Shown: one piece after another, positions 39,999-48,262 of the stretch | How positions within the stretch are numbered: position 1 is the stretch's first letter | Layout: each line of letters starts with the position of its first letter | Origin: Chitinophaga pinensis | Lineage (GTDB): Bacteria; Bacteroidota; Bacteroidia; UBA4408 | Reading direction: 5' to 3' | Assembly: GCA_945872355.1 (NCBI GenBank) | Contig: CAMBZU010000018.1 | Coordinates: 1-48,262 of the forward strand | Length of the DNA: 48,262 bases | Notes under the pieces: generated by a model | What the model saw: the letters and a program-made list of their open reading frames with translations, nothing else | Told to the model about the DNA's origin: nothing | Database searches by the model: none | Position numbers and translations under genes: made by a program

Positions 39999-40030
39999 TT
40001 TGGAATTACTAATTTTTAATGCTATTTTTG
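39999..40030 (+). promoter_or_regulatory. Promoter of the T9SS-sorted redoxin gene
   Basis: TTTG at 39999-40002, a 20-base spacer, then TATTTTTG at 40023-40030; both match the Bacteroidota -33/-7 pattern. The start codon at 40066 would have a leader of about 30 bases. Confidence 0.6.
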
Positions 40031-40065
40031 ATTGAAATAACTATTATTAATATAAATCAAATTTC

Positions 40066-40869
40066 ATGAAAAAAATTTTACTTAGCATCTTTACATTAGC
40101 TGTTTTATCGGTTAATGCGCAAACAACTTTAACCACAGCTGTTGATTTTACAGCGAAAGACATTGATGGCAACACCTTTAATTTATTTAACAAACTTGAC
40201 GAAGGAAAATATGTGTTCATAGATTTCTTCTTTACTAATTGTGGTCCTTGTCAAAATACAGCGCCAAAACTACATGAGGCTTTTATCACTTATGGTGCTA
40301 ATTCTCCAAGCGCTCAAATGTATTTTGTCTCAATCAATCGTGATGATAACAATGCTACAATGCACACATGGGAATCTACTTATATGAATACAACTGGTCC
40401 ATATCCTAGAGGCATCAGCGGAACTGAAGGTAGTGCCACTGGTGGTCCTCAAACTTTTAGTGCTACTTATGGAGTTAACGCTTATCCTACAATGATTTTA
40501 ATTGCCCCTAACCGTCAGGTTGTTGAACAGGATATCTGGCCAATAAGCACTGCTGCAGATTTTGCTCCATTCTTTGCAGCACATGGCATCAATCCTAATC
40601 CTGCAGGAATTAACAATGTTGTAATTAACAATAACTTAAGTGTTTATCCTTCACCTGCCAAAGATCAATTAACTATTAATTCTATTGGCAATAAATTAAA
40701 TGGTGTTAGATTGATTGATATGCTAGGTAATGTAGTATTAAATCAAAATTTTGACAAGGCACAACAATCTAAAACACTCGATATTGCTAATCTATCTACA
40801 GGTATTTATTTTGCTGAAGTAAGAATAAACAATACTGAATTGGTAATCAAGAAATTTGTGAAAGAGTAA
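40066..40869 (+). CDS. Secreted redoxin with T9SS type A sorting domain
   Basis: A 267-residue protein with signal peptide (ending VLSVNAQ). The thioredoxin-like domain covers about 22-180 with redox motif CGPC at residues 59-62 ('FFFTNCGPC') and 'AYPTMILI' carrying the cis-Pro. Residues about 190-267 ('LSVYPSPAKDQLTI', 'RLIDMLGNVV', 'GIYFAEVRI') form a type A sorting domain, so this oxidoreductase is sent out through T9SS to the surface or medium instead of staying in the periplasm. It has its own promoter and is followed by a terminator. Confidence 0.9.
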   Translation: MKKILLSIFTLAVLSVNAQTTLTTAVDFTAKDIDGNTFNLFNKLDEGKYVFIDFFFTNCGPCQNTAPKLHEAFITYGANSPSAQMYFVSINRDDNNATMHTWESTYMNTTGPYPRGISGTEGSATGGPQTFSATYGVNAYPTMILIAPNRQVVEQDIWPISTAADFAPFFAAHGINPNPAGINNVVINNNLSVYPSPAKDQLTINSIGNKLNGVRLIDMLGNVVLNQNFDKAQQSKTLDIANLSTGIYFAEVRINNTELVIKKFVKE

Positions 40870-40888
40870 TTGCAATAAAAACTTTATT

Positions 40889-40917
40889 AAAGCCGCTTCC
40901 AAAAAGGCGGCTTTTTT
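40889..40917 (+). terminator. Rho-independent terminator after the redoxin gene
   Basis: AAAGCCGC pairs with GCGGCTTT around an 11-base loop and is followed by T residues; it is 19 bases after the stop codon. Confidence 0.8.
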
Positions 40918-40934
40918 ATTTTCTTACAGTTGGC

Positions 40935-40964
40935 TTTGCATTCTGAATTATTTTTGTAAATTTG
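40935..40964 (+). promoter_or_regulatory. Promoter of tRNA-Cys
   Basis: TTTG at 40935-40938, an 18-base spacer, and TAAATTTG at 40957-40964, a full TAnnTTTG match. It is 17 bases before the tRNA. Confidence 0.65.
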
Positions 40965-40981
40965 CCATTCTTAATAGAAAT

Positions 40982-41052
40982 GGTCTCGTGGCCGAGCGGT
41001 TAGGCAGAGGTCTGCAAAACCTTGTACAGCGGTTCAAATCCGCTCGAGACCT
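40982..41052 (+). tRNA. tRNA-Cys (anticodon GCA)
   Basis: The acceptor stem GGTCTCG pairs with CGAGACC and the discriminator is T (U73), typical of tRNA-Cys. The anticodon stem is GAGGT/ACCTT with loop CTGCAAA, giving GCA. The T arm is AGCGG/CCGCT with loop TTCAAAT. No CCA is encoded. Confidence 0.95.
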
Positions 41053-41057
41053 CAACA

Positions 41058-41093
41058 AAAAAGCGCTTTAGATGATACTCTAAAGCGCTTTTT
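41058..41093. terminator. Bidirectional-looking terminator after tRNA-Cys
   Basis: A perfect 15-bp stem (AAAAAGCGCTTTAGA with TCTAAAGCGCTTTTT) around loop TGATAC, starting 5 bases after the tRNA. A-run and T-run on the two sides allow termination in either direction. Confidence 0.85.
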
Positions 41094-41141
41094 ATTTACA
41101 TCCATTTTATTAGTTTTGTATGATCAATCAAAATAAAACTT

Positions 41142-41516
41142 ATGCTCAAGGCCATCTTACTTGTTAGTATCGGAGGAGCTGTTGGCAGCAGCATGAGGTA
41201 TGTTACTTCCTTATTTATACAAAAATGGGTTTCGCAATTGTATCCCTGGGGAACTTTTGTAGCTAATATGTTAGGCTGTTTATTAATTGGCGTTTTAATG
41301 GGATACTTCTCTAAACTGCAACTCAACAACAATGATTATAAACTGCTATTGGTAACAGGGTTTTGCGGTGGATACACCACTTTTTCAGCCTTTGCGCTTG
41401 AAAATTATAACCTTTGGCAACAAGGAAACATTACCACTGCTTTTATTTATATAACACTTAGCATAATGGGCGGCCTTTTGGCTGTATTTAGTGGCTTTGC
41501 GCTAACTAAAATATAG
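41142..41516 (+). CDS. crcB: Fluoride exporter CrcB/Fluc
   Basis: A 124-residue protein with four membrane helices, the normal size for Fluc. Signatures present are GGAVGSSMRY (11-20), GTFVANMLG (37-45, with the channel Asn) and GFCGGYTTFSAF (73-84, containing the Phe-box and central Na+ site residues). It acts as a dual-topology dimer exporting fluoride through the inner membrane. As a single gene it should form a homodimer. A -7-like TAGTTTTG is at 41111-41118. No fluoride riboswitch is seen in the short leader. Confidence 0.95.
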   Translation: MLKAILLVSIGGAVGSSMRYVTSLFIQKWVSQLYPWGTFVANMLGCLLIGVLMGYFSKLQLNNNDYKLLLVTGFCGGYTTFSAFALENYNLWQQGNITTAFIYITLSIMGGLLAVFSGFALTKI

Positions 41517-41539
41517 GTAGTACATAAATTTGCAGATTA

Positions 41540-41947
41540 CTATTTCGATTCGAAAACTGCAATCGTTTTGTTTTTATCTTTCAACATCAATTGATGTTGA
41601 ACAATTTTAAATTGTATTGCTTTATGAAGTGTTTTTAAAAACTCATCTTCATTATTGCTGTTTTCACATTCCATTTTAGTGGAACCTATTTTTTCGAGCG
41701 ATAACTTACCATTCTCAATTTTGTAATTCCCCTGAAACTTATTACATCCCGCAAAACCTTTAAATGAATTATCAGCTGCAAAAACAATAAAACTTTCAAG
41801 CCCCTCTTCATTTTTATTGATTACCTTATCATTAACATTTGTTAATGTCCATTGTGTATCTACCAAAGGTAAATTCTCTTTATCTTGAGCAAAAGACACA
41901 ACATTAAAACAAAAAAACAGACTGAATAAAAGTGTAAGATTTTTCAT
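41540..41947 (-). CDS. META-domain (HslJ-like) secreted protein
   Basis: 135 residues from the ATG at 41947; an in-frame TTG three codons earlier is less likely. The signal peptide ends near 'VVSFAQ'. Residues about 27-130 are a META domain: 'DTQWTLTNVND', 'FIVFAADNSFKGFAGCNKFQG' (Gly-Cys-Asn signature, spread over the domain) and 'GSTKMECEN'. HslJ-like META proteins are small beta-barrel envelope proteins linked to stress tolerance; the exact role is not known. It is 43 bases downstream of the large SprB-repeat gene on the same strand, but has a -7-like TAGATTTG at 41970-41977. Confidence 0.9.
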   Translation of the reverse strand: MKNLTLLFSLFFCFNVVSFAQDKENLPLVDTQWTLTNVNDKVINKNEEGLESFIVFAADNSFKGFAGCNKFQGNYKIENGKLSLEKIGSTKMECENSNNEDEFLKTLHKAIQFKIVQHQLMLKDKNKTIAVFESK

Positions 41948-41990
41948 GTTAATCAATAATTATTTAATACAAATCTAATATTTTAATCCA

Positions 41991-44900
41991 TTATTCACGA
42001 ATGAGTGTAACATTCCCTTGTGTATTGATAGTAGAGCCTTTTACTATGGCATTGATGTAATACACATAAACTCCCGACAAGGCTGGTTTCCCTTTAAATG
42101 TGCCATCCCAGCCAATATTTTTATCTGCAGTTTTAAATATTAATTCACCCCAACGGTCATAAATTTCAAAGTTTAGCTCAACAACGCAGTTGCCTCTTGC
42201 ATACAATATATCGTTTACACCATCATTATTAGGGCTAAAGCCCGATGGAACAAAAATATCACCACATATTTCCTCCACTTCAATCAAAACTGTATCAGTA
42301 GCAACACAACCATTTTGATTTACAGTAAGCACATAAACTGTGGTTACTTCTGGACTTGCTAATGTGTTAACACAAGTAGTACAAGATAAAAACTCAACAG
42401 GCGACCAATTATAGATGCCTCCAGCCGGACCATTCCCTTGCAACTCGATTGATTCTCCCAAATTAATTGTTGCACCAATGCCAGCGTCAACTGAAAAGTT
42501 ACCTGTACTTTCAACAATCCCTGTGAAAATTTGAACGCAGCCTAATGAATCTGTAACGGTTACATTGCAATTTCCAGGAGGCAAGCCTGTAGTTGTAATT
42601 GAGGTTGAGCCGTTGTTCCATGAGTATGATAAATTACCTGTTCCACCCGATGCTTGCACCTCTGCTGAACCACTGCTAGTTGCGCAATAAGCATTTGATG
42701 TGAGTATATTTGCTGTGATTAATGGAGGTTGCACAATAGTTACATTTGCAACACCCGAACACCCCAATGAGTCAGTAGCTGTTACCGAATAAACACCAGC
42801 TGCTAAATTATTTACTGTGGTTGAACTTCCTAAACCACCCGACCACTGAAAAGTAATTGCACCATTTCCACCAGTGGCTGTAACACTTGCATTACCATTG
42901 TTCAATCCAAAACATGTTGGATTAACAAAATTAGCAATATTCACCGTCGGTCCATTGGTATTATCAATCACAATAATAGTATCTGTTGTACAGCCGTTTA
43001 CATCGGTAATTGTTATTGAATAAGTACCAACTGATAAATTAGTAGCAGATGGGCCATTGCCGCCAGATGGTTGCCAATTGTATTGATAACCACTTCCAAT
43101 TGTTCCTCCGTTCACAACTAATGAGGCAGTTCCATCGCTATTTCCGCAGGTAGCATTGGTTACAGCAAATGAAACAATGTTTAAGGCAGCTGTAGGTCCT
43201 GTAATATCAACTGTAAAATTGGTAATACAACCCGTATTGTCAGTAACTGCAACAATATATTGCCCTGGCAAAGCATTGTTTAATGTATCGGTACTTGCAA
43301 CTAAACTATTGGTTTGAACAACAATTGAGTTACTTGTCCATTCAAAAGTATAGGGTCCCACGCCTCCTGAAGCAGCTAAAATTGCATTCGCATTGCCATT
43401 TCCAAAACATACAATATTGGTTTGCGATACTAAATTTACGATAGCAGCATTCAAATTATTTACCGAAGCATTTAAACTATCTGCACATCCACTGTTATCT
43501 GTAACTATCACTAAATAATTCCCTGCTCCTAAATTGTTCAATGAATCAATCGCAATGATGTTGTTGCTGGTTTGTAAAACACCTCCCGTTCCTATCCATT
43601 GAAAAGTATAAGTCCCAGTTCCACCGCTGGCTGAAGCTACTATACTACCATTATTGGCTCCGCATGCAGCATCGTTACTTGCAACCAGGTTTGCTATTGG
43701 CGGTGCAGTAGTGGTTATGGTTAATGTATCAGAGAAAGTACAATTATTTGCATCTTGAACAAGTAACACATAATCACCTGCAATAATATTACTTAAAGTA
43801 TCAACTAAAATACTGTTAGAGGTAATCTGTAAGTTTCCTGTTGCATTACTCCACGTATAGGTATAAGGCGAAGTGCCACCGTTGGCAATAGCAAAAGCAG
43901 CCCCATTAGCTGCTCCACAGCTAGCGGCAGTTGTACCAATATTATTTGTTTGTAAGCTAGTTGGTTCATTAATGGTTACTGTAGTAGCACCGGTACAACC
44001 ATTTCCATCGGTAATTGAAATGCTGTAAACTCCTACAGCAAGACCACTTTGCGTATCACCAGTTAAATTACCCGGTATCCAGTTGTAAGTATATGGCCCT
44101 ACCCCTCCTGTGGTGGTTAGTGTTGCTGATCCTGTGCCTCCATTACAATTGGCGTTTACAACATTACTATTGTTGGCTATTAAGGCCGGACACAAAGCAC
44201 AAGATGGCAATGTTCCAGCTGCATTGATTGAAAAAATAGTACCCGCATTATCTTGCACTTGTGCAGGAAAAACACTTGGCGCTGGCGCATTCACTCCAGT
44301 AGCATAAACCGACCATTGTGCAGGCGAGTTGCAGGTTGTAGCAGGAACTATTCCGTTTAAACAAGTCCCAAAAAACCAAGTGTAACCACAGGAAGTACAT
44401 TGTGCTTGTGTGGTGATTGGTGTTGAGGTGGCTGGTAAAAATTCCGACCAAGTATATGGTCCTGTTCCACCAGTTACACTGTAAGTGCCGTCCAATTCTT
44501 CGCAAACAGAAATTGAAGTACAACTATTAACAGTTATATTTATTGTTTCGGCACCACATGCTAAAGTATAGGTAACATTAAAGTTACCTACGCCAGACAA
44601 TGATGGGTCGAAAACACCCGATGCACTTACTCCTGTGCCAGCCCAAACACCGCCACTTGTTGTTGGCGCCAGCTGAAATGGAGCATCTGTTGTGCACAAA
44701 GCAGGCACATTGCATATAGTAGCATCACAACAAATGGTTGCCTGAGGCACGCAAGCTGATGCAGCAAACGATTGAACAGATCCAGTTCTGCTATTAGAGT
44801 TAGCATTTCCTGTTGAGCCACATGCAACAACATCGCCATTGATAGAAACTACCACATCATAGACATTAAAACCAGTTGAAAAATTACTTATTGGAACTAA

Positions 44901-46631
44901 GTTTTGATCAAACTTATATACACCATTGGTAGATCCTACATAAACATTACCGCAATCATCAATATCAATACCCGCATTACCAACTTGGTTGCCACCTAAA
45001 AACACATTATTAAATGATCCTCCAGGAATGGTTGCAGTTGCAAGTATAGCCGCTGTATTAAAATCACGTTTATCAACTTGATTACCTCGGTGCGTATAAA
45101 TAAACCCGTTATAATATCTGATTACAGCCATGCCACTATTGTCATATCGCCAGTTTTCGCATTTGTAACCAAAACCATAACCACTTGATGTATGAAACGG
45201 GAAACCACCCGTGAGGCAACTATTTAAACTTTGATGAATGTAGCCAATTGAATCATGTGTCATAAAATAATACTTTCCATTACCACATGCTGTTATTGAC
45301 CTTACTTCTTCTATATCAAATAGGCCACCGCTATTATTTGTTTGCACACTCGATAGCACATTTCCTGTATTCATATCAATATCATAGATATAGGGAACTG
45401 GCGGTAAAAAACCACCTGTACCGCCAACAATCAATTTTGTTTGATCGCAATTAAAGGCAATTGTCCATAATTCTGTGCTTGAAAATAAACCACCAGGATT
45501 TGCATTGTTCCATACCAAATTTGCTGCATTATCTATTTTTTGAATGGCAGCATAGGTACCATTAGTAACATATGAATTACCTGCTAAGTCAGTGGCAAAG
45601 GTTCCCATCCAAGCGCTTGTATCGTAAGGCGTGTTATAGGTCCATTGCAGCGCTCCAGCGGCATTGTACTTTAATAATTGTAATGGCAGAACACCGCCAA
45701 TAATATACACATTACCCAAACCATCTTTTTCACATTCCCACACACAATCCCAATTGGTATTGAAAGCAGGTGACTGTGTCCATGGGTCAATAACTATAGT
45801 TTTGTTTTTATCATAATTTTCTAGTTTAAAGCCTATGGTATTGTTGTTTACTTGATAAGATGACTCAACGATTTGATTTTGATTACTCGCATAAAAAGTT
45901 TTTGGTTCATGGTCTATAATATTGCCGAAAACCGTTGGTGTGTATAATTTACCGCTCGCTTGGCGTATAATATCTTTAGAATAATGCAGTTGAATATCAT
46001 TTAAATTAGCCCCTGGTTGGAGCACAAGACTATACTTCAATCCTCCTTCGGGATGAAATTCATACACCAAATCAATATTGGGATAAATATCTTTATAGGT
46101 CAACTTTTTAAAAGAAGAAATAAAATTAATATTTTCTGTTTTATTTCCACCCTTTTTAATTTGATAGCTGTGATGAAAACTATTTTTATTTTCAGGAACA
46201 ATTTGGACATTTTTGTTTGCGCCAAGCCAAACACATTCTAGCTCGTCCTGTGTAAGCGTTACCTTATTGCCTTCCCGCTCAAAATCTTGCCAATCTTTTT
46301 GTGTTTTAAACCCTTGTTTTTTGCGTTCCTTTCTTATGAGTTTTTCTGCATCAGTTTTCTTGCGCTTTTCTTTTTGCGTATAGCTTATTACAACACCGCT
46401 TTTTGTAAAAAAGTAATCTTCACTTTCCCCGTCATAGGCATAAAATACTTCTAATGTTTTCCCTTTAAGGGTTTTCACAGTAAACTGTCCTTTATTTTCA
46501 ATAAACCCCTTTCCAGCACCTAATTTTTCTTTCCAGTTATCTGCAAGAGCAGGAATAAAACTGGCTAACGAAATTGCAATAATTAGAAAAAAAGTGGAAG
46601 AATTCAATATTAAATGCTTATGGTTTTTCAT
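41991..46631 (-). CDS. Giant SprB-repeat protein with T9SS type B sorting domain
   Basis: I start at the ATG at 46631 (1546 residues), giving a normal signal peptide (ending 'SFIPALAD'); the frame is open to 46685 but the extra 18 residues would precede it. Residues about 30-290 match the DUF7948-type head ('GFIENKGQF', 'YDIYPNIDLVYEFHPEGGLKY', 'IVIDPWTQSP'). A beta-propeller (about 290-640) and Cys-containing beta domains (640-830) follow. About seven SprB-type repeats (about 830-1430; 'CNGGTGSATLTTTGGVGPYTYNW', in pieces, and 'GVYSISITDGNGC') come next, then the type B domain (from about 1462, 'VPSGFSPNNDGVNDI', 'YDRWGELIF'). SprB-like repeats occur in mobile surface adhesins. It is probably a surface adhesin. 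Confidence 0.92.
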   Translation of the reverse strand: MKNHKHLILNSSTFFLIIAISLASFIPALADNWKEKLGAGKGFIENKGQFTVKTLKGKTLEVFYAYDGESEDYFFTKSGVVISYTQKEKRKKTDAEKLIRKERKKQGFKTQKDWQDFEREGNKVTLTQDELECVWLGANKNVQIVPENKNSFHHSYQIKKGGNKTENINFISSFKKLTYKDIYPNIDLVYEFHPEGGLKYSLVLQPGANLNDIQLHYSKDIIRQASGKLYTPTVFGNIIDHEPKTFYASNQNQIVESSYQVNNNTIGFKLENYDKNKTIVIDPWTQSPAFNTNWDCVWECEKDGLGNVYIIGGVLPLQLLKYNAAGALQWTYNTPYDTSAWMGTFATDLAGNSYVTNGTYAAIQKIDNAANLVWNNANPGGLFSSTELWTIAFNCDQTKLIVGGTGGFLPPVPYIYDIDMNTGNVLSSVQTNNSGGLFDIEEVRSITACGNGKYYFMTHDSIGYIHQSLNSCLTGGFPFHTSSGYGFGYKCENWRYDNSGMAVIRYYNGFIYTHRGNQVDKRDFNTAAILATATIPGGSFNNVFLGGNQVGNAGIDIDDCGNVYVGSTNGVYKFDQNLVPISNFSTGFNVYDVVVSINGDVVACGSTGNANSNSRTGSVQSFAASACVPQATICCDATICNVPALCTTDAPFQLAPTTSGGVWAGTGVSASGVFDPSLSGVGNFNVTYTLACGAETINITVNSCTSISVCEELDGTYSVTGGTGPYTWSEFLPATSTPITTQAQCTSCGYTWFFGTCLNGIVPATTCNSPAQWSVYATGVNAPAPSVFPAQVQDNAGTIFSINAAGTLPSCALCPALIANNSNVVNANCNGGTGSATLTTTGGVGPYTYNWIPGNLTGDTQSGLAVGVYSISITDGNGCTGATTVTINEPTSLQTNNIGTTAASCGAANGAAFAIANGGTSPYTYTWSNATGNLQITSNSILVDTLSNIIAGDYVLLVQDANNCTFSDTLTITTTAPPIANLVASNDAACGANNGSIVASASGGTGTYTFQWIGTGGVLQTSNNIIAIDSLNNLGAGNYLVIVTDNSGCADSLNASVNNLNAAIVNLVSQTNIVCFGNGNANAILAASGGVGPYTFEWTSNSIVVQTNSLVASTDTLNNALPGQYIVAVTDNTGCITNFTVDITGPTAALNIVSFAVTNATCGNSDGTASLVVNGGTIGSGYQYNWQPSGGNGPSATNLSVGTYSITITDVNGCTTDTIIVIDNTNGPTVNIANFVNPTCFGLNNGNASVTATGGNGAITFQWSGGLGSSTTVNNLAAGVYSVTATDSLGCSGVANVTIVQPPLITANILTSNAYCATSSGSAEVQASGGTGNLSYSWNNGSTSITTTGLPPGNCNVTVTDSLGCVQIFTGIVESTGNFSVDAGIGATINLGESIELQGNGPAGGIYNWSPVEFLSCTTCVNTLASPEVTTVYVLTVNQNGCVATDTVLIEVEEICGDIFVPSGFSPNNDGVNDILYARGNCVVELNFEIYDRWGELIFKTADKNIGWDGTFKGKPALSGVYVYYINAIVKGSTINTQGNVTLIRE

Positions 46632-46755
46632 ATTTTGGTGGAGGAAAAAGGGAAAGACAACAATGAGTAATAAACTTAATAACACATAGCAAACATAAAA
46701 AAAAATTCCTAATTGCCAATTTTTACTTACAATTGCTCTAATATAAAAAAACTCA

Positions 46756-47976
46756 ATGAAACTCTATCCTAATTTGGTGAAAGCAATTGCAGAAGCGATT
46801 GAACAAATATTCATCGAAGGAGTTTATGCAGATGTGGCTGTGGAAAGAACCTTAAAAAAAGATGCTAGGTGGGGTGCTCGTGACAGAAGGTTTATCGCTT
46901 CTTATATTTATGATATTGTGCGTTGGTATCGATTGTACAAAGCATGTTTAACTGAGGAGCAGCAAGCAACTAATTTATATTATTCCTTATTTGCCGTAGC
47001 GCACCTTGTAAAAGGATTTGAACTTCCAACATGGGCAGAGTTTGCCAACACTGATTCTGACTATGTGCGCAATGCATTGGTATCAAATTCTAAAATACAT
47101 AAATTAAAAGCATCAATACCAGATTGGTTAGATGAACTAGGTGAGGAACAATTTGGTGCTAAAGTTTGGGCCACTGAAATGGAATTTCTAAACAAAGAAG
47201 CTGAAGTGTTTATTAGAGTAAACAATTTGAAAAGCAGCGCAATTAAATTGCCTACTGAATTAACCAAAGAAGGTATTGAAATTATAAAAGTTGAAGGTGC
47301 CATTTTTAAAAGTAATGATAACGAAACTCCCCTAAAAATAGTAAAACGCCAGCGTTTACAACAATTGCAAAGTTATAAAGACGGCCTTTTTGAAATTCAG
47401 GATGCCGCCTCGCAGTTAGTGGCTCCCTATTTACAGTTAAAGCCTGGTATGAAAGTAATTGATGCATGTGCAGGTGCGGGAGGAAAAACTTTGCATATCG
47501 CCTGCATAATGCAAAATAAAGGAAGCATTTTAGCGATGGACATAGAGGCAAAAAAATTAGAGGAATTAGAACGAAGAGCTTTAAAAGCTGGTGTGAGAAT
47601 AGTAACTACCAAAGTGGCAACAAAGCAAGAAGTGCTTAAAAACAAAGAAACTGCAGACAGGCTTTTACTAGATGTACCTTGCTCTGGATTAGGAGTTTTG
47701 AGAAGAAACCCAGATGCAAAATGGAAATTAAATCTTGAGTTTATTAAAGAAGTACAACAAACACAAGCAAATATTCTCAGTGATTATTCAACAATGCTTA
47801 AGCCAGGCGGCATTATGGTTTATGCTACATGCAGCATTTTGCCAATTGAAAACCAAATTCAAGTGCAATATTTTTTAAATCAACAGCAAGGAAAATTTGA
47901 GTTGATTGCTGAGCAAAGCATTATGCCCTCGCAGGGTTTTGATGGTTTTTATATGGCGAGTCTTAAAAAAATATGA
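46756..47976 (+). CDS. RsmB-like SAM-dependent rRNA (cytosine-C5) methyltransferase
   Basis: A 406-residue protein. The N-terminal helical NusB-like region (about 1-150) is followed by the Rossmann methyltransferase domain. The SAM motif is DACAGAGGKT at 236-245. The two catalytic cysteines are Cys309 in 'DVPCSGLGVLRRNPD' and Cys359 in 'YATCSI', as in the NOL1/NOP2/Sun family; Cys359 forms the covalent adduct and Cys309 releases it. It probably methylates C5 of a 16S rRNA cytosine, as RsmB does, but the site cannot be fixed from sequence, so no symbol is given. It is divergent from the SprB-repeat gene. Confidence 0.92.
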   Translation: MKLYPNLVKAIAEAIEQIFIEGVYADVAVERTLKKDARWGARDRRFIASYIYDIVRWYRLYKACLTEEQQATNLYYSLFAVAHLVKGFELPTWAEFANTDSDYVRNALVSNSKIHKLKASIPDWLDELGEEQFGAKVWATEMEFLNKEAEVFIRVNNLKSSAIKLPTELTKEGIEIIKVEGAIFKSNDNETPLKIVKRQRLQQLQSYKDGLFEIQDAASQLVAPYLQLKPGMKVIDACAGAGGKTLHIACIMQNKGSILAMDIEAKKLEELERRALKAGVRIVTTKVATKQEVLKNKETADRLLLDVPCSGLGVLRRNPDAKWKLNLEFIKEVQQTQANILSDYSTMLKPGGIMVYATCSILPIENQIQVQYFLNQQQGKFELIAEQSIMPSQGFDGFYMASLKKI

Positions 47977-48116
47977 AGCCTTGTCATCGCTATCAATGAT
48001 TTGTTAATTTATTACTCTGACATTCAAACAAATATAACTTAAAATTATTACTTTTGTCCCTTGATGCTGGCTTTACACGTTTAGCAGTATATAAAAACTT
48101 AATAACTATAAACACT

Positions 48117-48262
48117 ATGAAAAAAAAATTACTTAATTTAATGATTGCCTTGTTTGCTAGCGTTACTGCTTTTGCTCAAGGCTACAATGTTGCAGTGTGT
48201 GTAAATATTACCGGACCTCAACCTAACGCACCCATTGTTGCTACCTTAACTTATTACTCAAA
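48117..48262 (+). CDS. Start of a secreted protein (right edge)
   Basis: An ATG at 48117 opens a frame to the right edge (48 full codons): a signal peptide (MKKKLLNLMIALFASVTAFAQ) followed by 'GYNVAVCVNITGPQPNAP'. A -7-like TACTTTTG is at 48049-48056. The start resembles the N-termini of large T9SS cargo, but too little is present to say more. Confidence 0.75.
   Translation, partial: MKKKLLNLMIALFASVTAFAQGYNVAVCVNITGPQPNAPIVATLTYYS

Noticed and set aside
41094-41141. Fluoride riboswitch ahead of crcB
   Set aside because: The leader is only about 45 bases after the tRNA terminator, and the conserved riboswitch pseudoknot sequences are absent.
46632-46685. Upstream start of the SprB-repeat protein
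   Set aside because: It would place a second hydrophobic stretch before the true signal peptide beginning at 46631.

Overview
The window is chromosomal DNA from a member of the Bacteroidota, probably Bacteroidia or Flavobacteriia in the broad sense. Base composition is AT-rich and the best promoters have the TTG / TAnnTTTG form of this phylum. There are many very large secreted proteins with type IX secretion (T9SS) sorting domains, both the 'gliding motility-associated' type B form and the short type A form. Other typical families are DUF4369/TlpA thioredoxins, SprB repeats and an MbnP protein. I cannot assign a genus.

Layout. 1-5.6 kb (minus strand): the start of a tandem-repeat secreted protein running off the left edge, a TPR protein and a secreted M16 metallopeptidase. 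5.7 kb: tRNA-Ala. 6-12 kb: a 1983-residue beta-propeller/Ig T9SS cargo. 12-14.5 kb (minus): a small ABC transporter, a MazG-like pyrophosphohydrolase and a helical hypothetical protein, possibly one operon. 14.7-23.2 kb: a lamin-tail-domain repeat protein, a fibronectin-like T9SS cargo and an outer-membrane beta-barrel. 23.3-27.0 kb: a tightly packed five-gene putative metal (copper) operon ending in an MbnP-family lipoprotein and a clear terminator; it includes a 51-residue membrane protein. 27.1-28.8 kb: a conserved hypothetical gene and tilS.

28.8-36.9 kb is accessory in character. It holds a TlpA-like protein, a DUF4143 ATPase preceded by four 23-bp iterons, a three-gene unit (T9SS cargo, double FISUMP-domain protein, GIY-YIG-like protein), an XRE regulator and an unrecognised ORF. 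These are interleaved with several kinds of small palindromic or dispersed repeats. 36.9-48.3 kb returns to ordinary content: gmd, redox proteins, folB, tRNA-Cys, crcB, a META-domain protein, a 1546-residue SprB-repeat T9SS cargo, an RsmB-like methyltransferase and the start of another secreted protein.

The most interesting signal is in the double FISUMP protein. Its two C-type-lectin-like copies share identical framework DNA near their 3' ends, but differ at codon positions 1 and 2 of scattered codons and almost never at position 3. That is what a diversity-generating retroelement (DGR) variable region looks like. I see no reverse transcriptase or template repeat in the window, so a DGR would have to act from elsewhere. 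Second in interest are the MbnP operon without its usual MbnH partner, a family of 117-127-bp elements bounded by ATACC...GGTAT, and a pair of near-identical hairpin repeats at 35.7-35.9 kb.
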